In this document: positions 1-11,600 of the stretch, piece after piece
How the letters are laid out: every line of letters starts with the position of its first letter
Position numbering within the stretch: position 1 is the first letter of the stretch
Source of the DNA: Tieghemiomyces parasiticus
Lineage: Eukaryota > Kickxellomycota > Dimargaritomycetes > Dimargaritales > Dimargaritaceae
DNA length: 30,879 bases
NCBI GenBank assembly: GCA_027575765.1
Contig: JANBPT010000557.1
Location: 1-30,879, forward strand
Direction: 5' to 3'
Notes under the pieces: generated by a model
What the model saw: only the letters and a program-made list of their open reading frames with translations
What the model was told of the DNA's origin: nothing
Database searches by the model: none
Program-made: the position numbers and the translations under genes

Positions 1-195
1 CGTCAGGGCAAGTTCGAGTGCCGCTTCTTCCACAAGATCTTCGAGGACGAAATTGGTCGGGTACGCGGTCACTTCGGACCCATTAACACTATCGCCTTCC
101 ATCCCGACGGCAAGAGCTTCTCCAGCGGCGGGGAGGACGGTTACGTCCGCGTGCACCACCTGGACCCCGACTACTTCAAGTTCAAGTACGAGTAG
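1..195 (+). CDS. TIF34: eIF3 subunit i (TIF34), C-terminal end, partial
   Basis: This is the last 64 codons of translation initiation factor 3 subunit i, a WD40 propeller that is part of the cytoplasmic eIF3 complex binding the 40S ribosome. The window begins inside the gene, in frame 1, and the frame ends with TAG at 193-195. The visible peptide contains the final WD40 blade, with [18 protein letters not shown] followed by [15 protein letters not shown], which is the family's characteristic ending just before a short acidic or aromatic tail (FKFKYE). No intron is seen in this part. The 5' part of the gene lies outside the window. It is convergent with the ABCE1 gene. Identification rests on the strongly conserved last blade, and I am confident of it. 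Confidence 0.93.
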   Translation, partial: RQGKFECRFFHKIFEDEIGRVRGHFGPINTIAFHPDGKSFSSGGEDGYVRVHHLDPDYFKFKYE

Positions 196-788
196 ACTCG
201 GCCGTTTGGAAGTAGGGGAGAGAGAGAGAGAGATGGGGGGGGGGTAGGGAGAATAGTAAAAATCGCACCTGGGTGAGCGCAATGGCTAACCTGCTGTATA
301 TTCGGCCGGTGTCTAGGGGCCGCTCTCCAGCTCGACGACTGCGGCCTCCTCTTCCTTCACTTCTTCCCAGTTTAGCCTCTGTTTCCCATGTCTGATTGTC
401 CTCTCATCTTCAGACCCCATGCCTACGTTGCTTCAATTCCACATTATTAAAATCAATTTTCGTTTTTGCACTCCACCACACCGGGCTTAACTTTTGGGGT
501 GTATTTGGCGGAGTCCTGACGGTATCCCAATTAATAATCGTGCCAAGACAATTGATGCACTCGGGATTTATTGGAGAATACCCGGTGGCCTAGGTATAAA
601 AAGCGGATGTCAAAGGGGGGAAGAAAGAAGTATATGCTCAAACGATGAAAACAAGAAATGATGAACAATTTGGCAATGTGGTTGCCTACCCTACAGCCAA
701 GTCAACAGGCCAGGCGAAAGAGGGAGAGTGAGGAAGGTGGGTGATTATGCGCGTGCCGCGGCCATCTCTGGCGCCTAGAATACGGTAC
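196..788. other. Convergent intergenic region, no gene seen
   Basis: This stretch lies between the stop codons of eIF3i (+) and ABCE1 (-) and should hold both 3' untranslated regions. A (GA)n microsatellite occupies about 219-233 and is followed by a run of ten G at 235-244. Short open frames here (for example 396-593) show no recognisable protein. Confidence 0.7.
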
Positions 789-2591
789 TTAATCCTCCAG
801 GAAGAAATAGTTGCCGGCGTACTTCTGCTCCTTATCCTTCATGGAATCCAGCTTGTTGATGCGGGGCCGGAAGTTGGTGGGATCACGGCGGAAGGTGATC
901 TCGAGCGACGATAGGAAACGGTTCATTCCGGACAGAAGAGATTGGGGGCTGTTGGCAGTGGCCTCGACGGAGGGCTGACCGTCGTACACGACGACACGGT
1001 CGGCGAGGTAGGTGGCCATAATGAAATCGTGCTCGACGATGAAGGCCGTCTTCTTAGCGTGTAGGATAAAACGCTTGATGACCTTGGCGGCCACAATACG
1101 CTGCTCGGAGTCGAGATACGCACTGGGCTCGTCAATCAGGTAAATCTCGGCCGGACGGCCCAGGGCGAGCACGATAGCCACGCGTTGCAATTCACCACCG
1201 GACAGGTTCTGGACATCCAGGTCCAGAAGGTCCTCCAGGCGCAAGGGCTTGATCACGTCCGTCTGGAACTGCGGGTGCATGAACATACCCTTAATCTTCT
1301 TGAGCAGCAGCATCCGGACTGTACCCTTGAACTGCGGCGCGATCTTCTGAGGCTTATAGCTCACGCTGAGCTCGGGGACCTGCTCGTCACCATCGGCCTT
1401 GATAAGACCGGCCAGGAGGCGGATGAAGGTGGTTTTACCCGTCCCGTTCTGCCCCAGCATGACGATAATCTCCGAGTCGTTGAAATCACCGGCCTTGACG
1501 TGCAGTGTGAAATCGCCTAGTTTCTTGCTCATGTCCGGGTAGCTGTACATGCGTTTGCGCTCGCCCAAATCGCGTTCCTCGGCCGTCTCCACCAGACGGA
1601 AGGTGAGGGACTCGTCGCGGAACCGCAGGTTCTCGGTGGGAATGACACCGTCCAGGAACACGTTGATACCCTCACGCACGCTGTAGGGCAGGGTGACCAC
1701 GCCGTACACGGAGGGCCGACCGTACAGCACGCAGATAAAATCGGACAGGTAGTCCAGCACCGACAGATCGTGTTCCACCACGATCACGTAGCACGAGGGG
1801 CCCAACAAGGAGCGGATCACGCGGGCGGCGTTCAGGCGCTGCTTAACGTCGAGGTAGGAAGACGGCTCGTCAAACATGTAAATGTCGGCGCGCTGGATGC
1901 AAGTGGCGGCGATGGCGAAGCGCTGCAGCTCGCCACCAGACAGCTGGCCAACCTGGCGGGTCAGCACGTCCTGAAGGTCCAGCATGGTAATGAGCTGTTC
2001 CTGGTTCTGACGCTCGGAGCGTGAGTTGAGCAGGGTACCCACCTCGCCGCTCACCGACTTGGGCATAGCGTCGACCCACTGGGGCTTGATAATGGCCTTC
2101 AAGTTGTCTTCCAAAATCTTGGTGAAGTAGTTCTGGAGCTCGCTACCGCGGAAGTGCTTGAGAATTTCCTGCCAGTCCGGGGCGTCATCGAACCGACCCA
2201 GGTTGGGCTTGAGCTTGCCAGACAAAATCTTGAGGGCCGTAGACTTGCCGATACCGTTGGTTCCCACCAGCCCCAGCACCTGGCCCGGGCGCGGCACGGG
2301 CAGACGGTGGAGCTTGAAAGAATTGGCGCTGTAACGGTGGGTGGTCTCCTTCTCCAGGTTAGTGGGCAGGTTGATGATCATGATGGCCTCGAAGGGACAC
2401 TTCTTAACGCAGATACCGCAACCGATGCACAGCGGCTCCGAGATGAAGGCGATCTTGTCAGTGGGGGTGACCTCAATGCACAGCTTGCCCATGCGGTTCA
2501 CCGGGCAGCCGCGTTTGCACTCCTGACGGCATTTCTTGGGCTTACACCGGTCAACGTTGACGATGGCGATACGCGTGAGTTTGTCGGACAT
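789..2591 (-). CDS. RLI1: ABCE1/Rli1 ribosome-recycling iron-sulfur ABC ATPase
   Basis: ABCE1 splits terminated or stalled 80S ribosomes together with eRF1 or Dom34 and also acts in initiation and ribosome export. The 600-residue protein matches the usual family length (about 600). Order of domains: an N-terminal ferredoxin-like region with two cysteine clusters (C16, C21, C25, C29-P and then [12 protein letters not shown] near residues 55-66); ATPase 1 with Walker [10 protein letters not shown] near 108, signature LSGGELQR near 215 and DEPSSYLD; ATPase 2 with GQNGTGKTT near 379, signature LSGGELQR near 462 and DEPSAYLD. There are no introns. The start was placed at [10 protein letters not shown] because the family begins there. 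The frame stays open for 101 more codons upstream to 2894, but that extension is unlike any family member and probably lies in the 5' leader or promoter. Fe-S cofactor insertion by the CIA machinery is family knowledge. Confidence 0.97.
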   Translation of the reverse strand: MSDKLTRIAIVNVDRCKPKKCRQECKRGCPVNRMGKLCIEVTPTDKIAFISEPLCIGCGICVKKCPFEAIMIINLPTNLEKETTHRYSANSFKLHRLPVPRPGQVLGLVGTNGIGKSTALKILSGKLKPNLGRFDDAPDWQEILKHFRGSELQNYFTKILEDNLKAIIKPQWVDAMPKSVSGEVGTLLNSRSERQNQEQLITMLDLQDVLTRQVGQLSGGELQRFAIAATCIQRADIYMFDEPSSYLDVKQRLNAARVIRSLLGPSCYVIVVEHDLSVLDYLSDFICVLYGRPSVYGVVTLPYSVREGINVFLDGVIPTENLRFRDESLTFRLVETAEERDLGERKRMYSYPDMSKKLGDFTLHVKAGDFNDSEIIVMLGQNGTGKTTFIRLLAGLIKADGDEQVPELSVSYKPQKIAPQFKGTVRMLLLKKIKGMFMHPQFQTDVIKPLRLEDLLDLDVQNLSGGELQRVAIVLALGRPAEIYLIDEPSAYLDSEQRIVAAKVIKRFILHAKKTAFIVEHDFIMATYLADRVVVYDGQPSVEATANSPQSLLSGMNRFLSSLEITFRRDPTNFRPRINKLDSMKDKEQKYAGNYFFLED

Positions 2592-5022
2592 GGTGGGATC
2601 GATAGGTAAGGTGGACTCAGGGTGAAATGATTTTTTTTCAACAAAGTGGTAAAGCGGTCGACACAGTCGGCGACAATCAGCGCGCGATGGACGGAGAGAA
2701 TGTCCAGTCAAGAAGAAGGTGAGAGAGGGCGGCCGGTGAAGAGGATCGTGAAGGGTGCAAAAGGTGCGCGAGCAGGCCGGATGAATGACGCAGGTGGGAG
2801 GGGGGGTGCGGGCAATCAAGAACAGAAAAGCGTGATCGTCGCGATCAAGGCCCGGTGGTGAAGCGAATCCTGCGGTCCGAGATTCGCAGCACACGGCAGG
2901 GTTTGAGTTTTCCTGCCCAGCTGGTCGCCAGACGAACTAGTTTCGTCTCCACTGCCATTGACAGGTCCTCAGAAAATGCTGGCCAACTGGCTACCAACTT
3001 TTTTTTTGCGCCTAGTCCGGCCAAATGATTGGCAGGGTTGGCTCGGCAAGTGAGGACAGCAGCTGTCGATGAATTGAATGACGGCGCGACAAAGAGTGAC
3101 CGTCCAGGCCGATCGGCTCGGCTCTCCAGCTGCTTAGCAGGAATACACGCCTCTCGCTGACGACATCTGTCGGCTAATGTCCCGCCCCGGGGACTATTTT
3201 TACTCTGGGCGACGTGCCTCGTCCCGTTCTGTGGTGCTAGTCCCAATTGCACCCACAAAGCCCAGGCCACAACGGCAACGTATTGGCAACAAGGCATGCG
3301 AAGCAAGTGCAGTGGTGACCACTCAGGCTTAGCGGAGGGCCACATCAACTCTCGCTTGCTCACCGATGTTTGTCTACGCCTGGCCCCAGCCGCGCGGGAT
3401 TAATATCTACATTCAAATTAGGCATATCAGCTTTGGGCGAGGTTCCCAAGCTGGGCCACTGGTCTCATGCTTTCATCAGCCCTCGTCCTGCTAGCATTAT
3501 TACTGGTCTGAGCACTAAAAATTACTGTCGTAATACCCATTCACGCCCGTGGCGAATCGTACACGCCCGAATCAGCATTAGCCGGTCATTATCACAAGGA
3601 TCGCCCGTATTTACTATAACTTTTTTTACCCATATTGCTCCAATACGACATTCCCTACAAGCAAGTGCTTTGAACTTTATATATATGTTTGTTGTAGATA
3701 AGACTCAAGCCAGCCCGTTGCACTCTACGCATTCTTATTACATCTACACAGACCGCTTAATATAATAGGCACGCCGCCAGGGTACAGTGAATGGGGCAGG
3801 GCCGTTCAGCTGCACCAGCGGACGTTTAAGTCTCATTAGCTTAGCGAGCCCACGCGGCCTGAGCCAGCCTATAAATCCAGTGACCCTCGTTTATAGATAC
3901 CGTCAGGGTGGGTGGGGGTATCACCACCGACGTCCTGTATCACCTCAGCAGCGGATTGCCACCATCTGGGGGGCGTCTTCACGTTGCCAATGGGACGAAT
4001 GGCAGGGTGGGAAACCCTATCTCGATTTTTCGTCCGGGGTCGTCAAGCTGGAGGTGCCAGGATCAAACCGCCGGTGACTCGGCCTCTCCTCTCCGCGGAT
4101 GGCGCCCTTGGAGCAAACGAGATTTTCCCCGCCCCTATCGAGATCCCATCGTTGCCAAGACTGGTTATTCCGGGATAACCTCCATGACGCATGCTCTCTC
4201 TAATCCTAGATTAAGCGTCAATAAATCCCTTCTGCCGACCGGCCCGACGACAGCGTAGGCGCGCCTAGCGATAAGGTGGAAAAAAGTAAAAGGCGCAGTG
4301 GGAAAAATGGGTAGCGTCAGACAACGCGATAACACTTTTCCCTTCTCTTTTCTCAAGCATAAGGCCTTTAGAGGACGGAAACGGCGACGCCGCGGTCGCA
4401 CAAACGATGAAGTCAAGGCGCTTCTTCTCCTTTTACATTCTACTCGGCCGCCGCTTGAGTCTCCCACCTTCCGATTTTCCCCCTTTTGTTACGTGTTATC
4501 CAGACGTTTCCCGTGACGCAGTACACCCTTACCTTGGGACCACCCAACGGGGTGGGCAACCCCTGCAAGGATGAAGAACCACAACAAACCCACCCGGAAC
4601 CGACTTATGTCACCCGAGCGCGAAACCCGGCCCCACTTAAGCATAAAACCAGCGGCTGCCGACGCTGGCCGCCTGCTTAATATATACCCTTCCACCCCAC
4701 CACTCGCCTGTGCAGTTCATCAGACCCACCAACGCTCGTCGTCCAATTTCAATTTATCCAACGTATATCTTTTTCCATCGTGGGACGTCCCTCCCCATAC
4801 CTTACTACTGATTATCGCTTCGGATCAATATCCCACACCCCATCCTGTATGTAGCGGTGTGAGGCTCAGATCGATATTCACTATCCAACAATTGCTAGCA
4901 AACCCTGTTACCCTTTATCCATATTGCTAAACATTTAAGTACGGCACTTACCTTTACATCACACTCCATCGTATCCCTATCATATCTCCACGCTTTGTAG
5001 CGCCTACTTCAATTCAGTAGCT
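2592..5022. other. Long divergent intergenic region between RLI1 and RTC5
   Basis: This 2.4 kb region separates two divergent genes and should hold both promoters. I see no convincing gene. Open frames at 2845-3363 (-), 3370-3765 (+) and the three overlapping ones at 3787-4258 (+) lack known motifs and have no conserved-looking composition. The part from about 3380 to 3770 and from 4680 to 5020 is richer in A+T than the coding regions, with TATATATA-like stretches near 3679 and 4681. No tRNA, 5S or U6 sequence was recognised. Confidence 0.6.
4679..4686 (+). promoter_or_regulatory. Possible TATA element of the RTC5-like gene
   Basis: The sequence AATATATA lies about 340 nt upstream of the RTC5 start codon. 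It is followed by a C-rich and pyrimidine-rich stretch, as is common in fungal 5' leaders. Position and composition are the only support. Confidence 0.3.
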
Positions 5023-8000
5023 ATGGGCCAGGAACAGAGCAGCATGGGGCCGATATCGCCGGCCGGCCCTACCCCGACTCATACCCGCCGCGAGTCGGTT
5101 CGCCGAACCAAGGAAAGTTTCCGCCATCGAATCCGCAACAAGCTGCACCCCACCAAACCCGGTGTCAAGAAGGATTCTCCGGCCAAATCCCCCGGGGCTC
5201 GCCGCAAGCACCGTCGACGACCCTCCACTATCACGCCCGCCCCGCCAAAACCACGCCGTGCCTCTGTCAAGTCCGTTGTCACCTCCCTGTCTGGCCGCTC
5301 GGGCACGACTACCCCCACGGGTAACCCGTTCTCCCGTAAACGCCGGGGTCCTGAGGCTGGCCAGGCCATCGCAACCCAGATCAAAAAAATTATTGGGCCG
5401 ATAGATCGTTATGCCCTGGAGGCGAACTGGATTAGTGCTCTAGGGAGCAGCGACGCCTGTATGACCCTGGACCAGTTTAAGGTAAGTAAGGGCGATGGGT
5501 CAGAGGATCATGGTAAATCTTATACAATTGTTGGTGAATTGAGTGATAAACTAACCTCGAGAACGTCGCTCGCCCCCTGTAATACCCCCCCCCTACTTCC
5601 TAACTCCGTCGCTCTAGACGTTCTTGCGCGTCGATGGCCTGTCCGACCGGTTCGCTGCCCTCCTCTATCGCACATTCAAGCACATTCCGGCCCTATTGGA
5701 TCCACGCTTCCTACCAGGATTCCAGAACGCGACAGACCCTGCCAGCCACCGTAGCAGCGCTGCTGCGAGCCGCCGGGGCAGTGTGGATAATTCCGCCGGG
5801 GCCACCTCAACTACCCCGCGCTTGCGTTCCCGTCGACCTTCGTTTGACGCCTTCGGCCAGGCCGGTGGACTTATCCCAGACACGGCCGATCTGAGTACCT
5901 ACGCCACGCAGCCTCTCAGCCTCGCGGAATTCTACATCACGTACGGCGTATACCGTGGTTACCTCTTTAATCCGGGCTCACTCCGTTCGCCGGCTATTGA
6001 CCGTTGGGACACGACGGGCTTAATCATTTGGAAGGCTCTCATGGCCAACCTAGCCCCGCTGTTCGTAGTCGAGGACGAAGTGGAGCGTTTCATGGCCGAG
6101 TTGGACGGTAAGGCCGATATGGCGACCAGTGGCGGTGGCGCGCGCATCGAGACAGAGGACTGGTGCGCATTCTTGGAAGGCTGTGCAACCCTACTCGAGT
6201 GTACGCCCCAATCGTGGGTCAGGGCGGCCTCGCGCGACCCGGCCCCCACCTTCTCAGGGTCTGCCGACGCCACCCTTTCTACCACTGATGGGACCGCCCT
6301 TTCTTCCGGCGAACCGACCGGTACCAGGCCTGCTGCCCCCATTCCCCACTTCCCCAACCCGGCCATTCGCAGACTGTGGCAGGGGTTTTTACGCGTCAGT
6401 GGCAGTCCCACCAGCCCCGATTCCACAGACGGGGACGTTGCCACCGTATCTGTCTCCCTAGGCGCCACTTTTATCCAACGCTTCGGTGAACGTTGGTTCG
6501 TGGTGGTCGGCGAGTACATTGCCCGCAAGTTTCTGGAATTGGCTGCCCAGCCCCACCACTGGGCACGCGGGTCCCTAGCCGACCGTACCAGCGGGACCTC
6601 CTCGGGTGCGATGGTGGAGGAGGTATCGGCCCCACTAAAACTGACAGTACTCCCGCAGCTTAATATCTACCCAACGGTAGGCACCCACCCACGCGGCGGC
6701 CCGGTCACCCCGTCTCACCCTAAAGCTGATATACCCCTACTGGACCAACTCACCCTTTGGTTTCTCACTTGGTCGCTCCCGGCCGAGTGGGTTACCACCA
6801 CGGGCGGGCGCAACCCCCAGGGACCCACGCTTGGCTTGGGGACCAGCCCTGCCGGGGCCGCCAGCCGAAGCTGCGCCACGAGTCGCCGCGGGTCGCTCCT
6901 GTCTGACGGAACCGTGCCTACCATCACTGTCACAGGTGCTGCTACACCTACCACCGAGAGCCCGCGACCACTCCCGCCGGCATCCCTACCTACCTCGCGC
7001 CGTGGGTCCCTCACCCCAGCCAATGCCTCCCAAGCGTACGGTGCCGGTTCCGCCGCTTTCCCTCCCGGCGTCAGTGACACGGACCCGTCGCACCTGGCAT
7101 CGACCTTGCGCTGGCCCCGCCTTTACGTCGGGTCTGAGCATGGATTCAGCATGACTCAGTTTGAGCGCCACGTCTTCCATTACCCGTCGCCGACGCTTCT
7201 GGTGGTGCGTGCCGAGTGTCCTCAGGCAGCTAAGCTAGGCTCTGTGCACCTATTCTCTACCCCGTCGGCCTCCGAGTCCAACGACGGTCGCCACCACCGG
7301 GAGGTTACCTTGGCCGTGGTGGTCGACCAGCCCTGGCGGTTCGGTCGGTCCTTCTTTGGCCAGTCCCGCTGCGCCGTCCTGGCCTGTGACCCTGTCTTCC
7401 ACCGGTTCCCCTCCACCGCCGAGCACGAGGCCCATTTGGCCCGCCGCCGCGTCACCTACGACCGGTTCAGTACCCATGCCAGCCCGCTCCATTCCCGTCG
7501 TAATTCTCAGGCCGTCGCCTCCCCGGCTCTAGAAGGCTATTTTGGACTCCGTTCGACAGGATCGGCCGGTGATCCGACGGGCCCGGCTTCGTCCCCGCTG
7601 CCCCAGATCCCTGAGAAATACCAGAGTGTGTTCGCCCCACCCGACCGCGCCCAGCACGACCGCGACCCCGATCAAAAGTACGCCTACTGCCACCCTTCGG
7701 TGGGGATCGGTCTCGGCGGGCTCGGGTCTATCCCAGCCCAGCTTTCCATGGCCGCCGGACAGCGGCTCGGGGTTTCTTCGTCATCCGCCTCTACCCTGCG
7801 CCCCACCATTGGTAGTGTCGGTCAGGGTCTCTCTTCCTTAGCTCTAGCCAGCGATACCCCATCCTACCCGTTCGTATTCCACCTAGATAATGACCTCCGG
7901 CGCGTCACCTGGCTCAACGACCCCTTCCGTCTCAACAGTGGTACCGCTGCGGCCGGGCGCAGCCGTTCCGGTACCCTAGGAAGTGGTACCGGCGGTGGTG

Positions 8001-8344
8001 GACTCAACCTCAATGCTCCACTTTCGGGGACCTCCGGCCAAAGCCGCCGCTCGCGTGAACACTTGGCCCCACTTCCGTTCGTCCCTGCCGACCCCGTACA
8101 GGACTTTTGTCTCACTATGGACGTACTCGACGTGGAGGTTTATGGGATGGGCCCTGAGTCCGCCCTTATCATCCAGCAAAGGGCTCGCGACGTGGAGATG
8201 AAAGAGGCCGAGCGCCGGCTCAAGTTTTCGGCCAACCCAGACCACGGCAACGCCCAGGCCCAGCGCCAGATCCTCGAGTGGGCGGGTATCGTCACCGACT
8301 CGGGTGAGATGCAGACCTATGGCACCACCGCTAAGCCGTCGTAG
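5023..8344 (+). CDS. RTC5: Rtc5-like TLDc-domain protein, predicted N-myristoylated
   Basis: Two exons, 5023-5481 and 5618-8344, encode 1061 residues. The 136-nt intron has donor GTAAGT, acceptor CTCTAG and TAAC branch-like sites; both exons meet in phase 0. The N-terminus MGQEQSS fits an N-myristoylation signal (Gly2, Ser6), as known for yeast Rtc5. An EF-hand-like helical region spans roughly 130-320. The TLDc domain starts near GFSMTQFERHVF (about residue 661) and ends near VEVYGMG (about 993), then comes the helical tail typical of fungal Rtc5 (RDVEMKEAERRLKF...QILEWAGI). Yeast Rtc5 sits on the vacuole and promotes V-ATPase disassembly; the name 'restriction of telomere capping' comes from a genetic screen. 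The protein is much longer than yeast Rtc5 (about 570) because of Ser/Pro/Thr-rich insertions, also inside the TLDc domain. Eight RRxS sites are present (see findings). The first ATG of the frame was used as start. Confidence 0.88.
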
Positions 8345-8662
8345 GCTACTGGAACACATCCTGTGCGCCATACCATGACGTTTCTCAATCCCATTGCTTT
8401 TCATATACTATACACGCCCGTGTTTCCATTATCATCGTTACCCACTATTCCCACGCCTTTCAGTTCTGTTTTGAGAACTCCTACTACTTGACATCTGTTA
8501 TCTTTTTACAACAAGTGCCCAAAACGCCAGCCGCGATTTAAGCCACGTGGCCTTACTTCAAAGACAGCGTAATTTTATAGTTTGATGGCGCCGCGTCGTA
8601 TCATACACGAGTTTTATTAACCTCTGCAAGTCGTCATTCCATAAAATCGAATCTTATGTGCC
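8345..8662. other. Convergent 3' region between RTC5 and TEL2
   Basis: This 318-nt stretch holds the 3' untranslated ends of two convergent genes. A palindromic CACGTG occurs near 8545 but lies at gene ends, not in a promoter. No gene is seen. Confidence 0.6.
8613..8618 (-). terminator. Candidate polyadenylation signal of TEL2
   Basis: AATAAA on the minus strand lies about 45 nt after the TEL2 stop codon, a normal distance for a cleavage and polyadenylation signal. This supports the placement of the last exon, but no transcript evidence is available. Confidence 0.45.
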
Positions 8663-11600
8663 CTATGGGGTGACAGTCCGCAGCTCCTGGAGCGTGTCCT
8701 GGACCGTCAGCAGTACGCTGGCAGCTGCTGACTGTACCTTGGAGCTGGGATGGCTCTGCATGAAAACTAGGGCATTGGCAATTAATCAGTATGCAAAAGA
8801 GCAGAGGCATAGCAAACGCGGGGGGGGGATACAGAAAGGGGTAAGTTAGTTTAACATTTTCCATCATTGGTCAGGTTGCTATCAACGTTGGTGCAGACAA
8901 GCCAATAAGATGCTAAAGACATCCTTACCCGTAGCTATTACATCTAGGAACTGGAGGGAGCCACGACCGAGTGCGGGTACCACCTGCCTGGCGGTGAGGG
9001 CCGTCAGCATGACCCCAGCGCCGATCAGGGCGGATTCCAGCACGTTGTAGGCCAGCGTATTGTCACGAGTATCTTCCGTTTTAATCAGCCCGGGACCTCC
9101 CCGTTGTGTCTGTGCCAAATTAGCCTGATACGTCTGGGACCGCGACAGCACCGGTTGGATCAACTGCCAGTACTCTCCGGCCATCTTGGGGGTGTAGGGT
9201 GACGAGGCACCATGGTAAAGGAAGGCGTTGAGAGTGCGGAGGTAGCACTCAAATACGAGCGGTTCTTTGGTGACATCGAAGTAACTGTGAAGGAGGCAGT
9301 GGGGAGTCAGTGCGATATTGGGATGGTGAGATCCCGCCTGGTTAAGCATCGGAATTCCAGCCATGGCGCTTGAGCCGAAACCGCTCGGAAGTCATTCAAA
9401 CCAAAGTTTTATCCTGTACTTACCTGTCCCGACTGTAGATCCCGCCCAGCAGCGGGAAAAAGAAAACCGGGCCCGCCAGGGCAAGAAATTTGTTCTTTTT
9501 TGCTGGCTGCGCACGCTGCTCCTTCTGGATTTCTAGCTTACGTGAGTACCGTGTGACCCGGCCGGTACCGAGTGCGGATGCTGGTGACGGCGAGACAATG
9601 TGTAGCGGGTCAGGGTTACGTACTTGCAATCGTTCAAACTGCCGTTGGGCCTGCTCCACGTGCTGCACCGCCGTACGCCGCGCTACGCAGTCTTGATCGT
9701 AGTCCGCGTGGGCCAACCGGCCACTCGCGTGGGCTAGACTGACTAGCATGGCGATGCGCTGGCCGAGGGTATATTCGCGCTCAAACACCTCGCTGGCGAT
9801 GAGCGGGGAGGTCTGGTGTGGGAGGCGGACCAAGAGGGCCACCAGGGCCGCTTCACGTCGTTCGGCGAAGGTTGGGCTGTCGAAAGTGTCCGACATGCGG
9901 AGCAGACGGGTGGTCAAAGTAGCTGCGTTGTACTCGAGGTCACCGGAGTCGGCCGCTTGAATACAATCGGCGGCGGTTTCCAGGCCAAGTTCGAAGCGGT
10001 CAGGATCGTCATGGGCAGCCAGGTAAGCCATCATCTCACGGAGAAAGCTTGGAGTAGGTTGATGGAAAAGGTAAACATAAATATAAGTAGGTGTTAGCGG
10101 CCGCGCTGGAATATAAGATTGTCAGTCTGCAGCCACAGGGAGGGGGGTTCCCGGACCAAGTCATCCTTGGAACTTACCGGGGGCGTGGAATGTACTTCTC
10201 ATTCTTAGTGACGGGATTGACTTCGGTCGCATGCGGCATTTTCCGATATTCTTGGATCAACGGCCGGGTCGGTTCGTCAGTTTCCTTGACGACATCTGCC
10301 GTCGGTTTCTCTGGATTATGGGTTGCCGAGAGTATGACAAGGGTAAATTTAGTCACTATTATTAGGACCTAACTAGAAGCATGGCGCTCACTACAGTGTA
10401 GAGAGTACGCTATGAAAATGTGAACCTGCTGTCTTGGGTGTAGAAATGCTCTGCCTCTCTATCCCATGATGACTGGGACTTACCGGTTCGGCGCTGGCGG
10501 GATCTTTCGGCCAGGCGGGCCTCGTCCGGCACCCGAAACGGGGCAGAGGCCAAATCTCCAAAATCACCGTTTATTCGACCTAGCTTACGAAGCCTGCTCA
10601 CGCTGGGGTCATCTTTGGGTAGGCCAAAGTCCAACATCTGCGTCGACGGATCAATGCGCTGCGAAATGCACTCCGCAGCTACCTGAGTAGGCACACAGGG
10701 GTCAGTTTCGGAAAGGTTGTCGACCGTGGTGAGGTTTAAATACAGTAGACAACAAAATGCGCAACCTCCATAACCAACTGTTGACAGCCAGGCCTTTTAG
10801 AGGCAGGACATACTTACCAGGCCCAGGTAGCGCGTTTCGGGGACTGGACACTCGAGAAAATGCTGAACGCCATGCATTGTGGCGGGGCGTAGCGTAAACG
10901 GTTGGAGGACGGCGGCAGGGCTCAGTGCCACCGTCAAAATCAAGGACTCCATCACCGCTGAGTGACTCAAATGATGGATATGTAATTTCAAGTAACATTA
11001 GACACTGTCCTTAGTGCATGATGGCTCACCGGTGAGTAGGATACAGGGACCCGGCTCCACTTACATTGAATGGTCCCAGTGGGCGTGGCCGACAGAAATG
11101 TGGGACTGGTCCAAACCTGGCTAATGGCATCCAGCATCCGAGCGCAAGCGGCGTGTCGCGCATCTGTGCAGAAGTGATGATGGGGGGGAGTAGTTAGAGA
11201 GGTTAGACGACATGATCTTGATTGACATGAGCTGTTAATTTCTTTCGTGCTCCTCCAAAAATATTTAACTCACCAGGTGTAGTATACATGTAATAAACGG
11301 TCAGGATGAGGGTCTGTAGGGTCTCGGTCCGCACCGCCCCGCCGAGGATGAAATGTGTAAGTAGAATACGTTCCATGTCCCGTAGGGTACGAGCGACCTG
11401 GCCCGTCTCTGATAACGTGGCTGTCGCAGTCGTTAGCGAAGGCAGTTCAGGGGTAGTCCAGGCTTGTACGAGCGGCACCAGCAGATATACCGCCCGGCGG
11501 TAGTTACCAGAGTCCCAGCGGAGGTACTTTTGATGGAGGTGACTCAGCACGGCGCGGAAGAAACGCAAGCAGACCGTATCATCACACAACTGGAAGAGCG

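Noticed and set aside
2592..2894. N-terminal extension of ABCE1 by 101 codons
   Set aside because: The frame is open and has an ATG at 2894, but the extension resembles no ABCE1 protein, and the family start [10 protein letters not shown] is intact at 2591.
2845..3363. 172-codon open frame on the minus strand upstream of ABCE1
   Set aside because: No recognisable domain and a composition without a coding look; it lies where the RLI1 promoter should be.
3787..4258. Overlapping open frames on the plus strand (96, 116 and 88 codons)
   Set aside because: Two frames are open at once in GC-rich DNA, which happens by chance. None carries a motif or splice-linked continuation that I could find.
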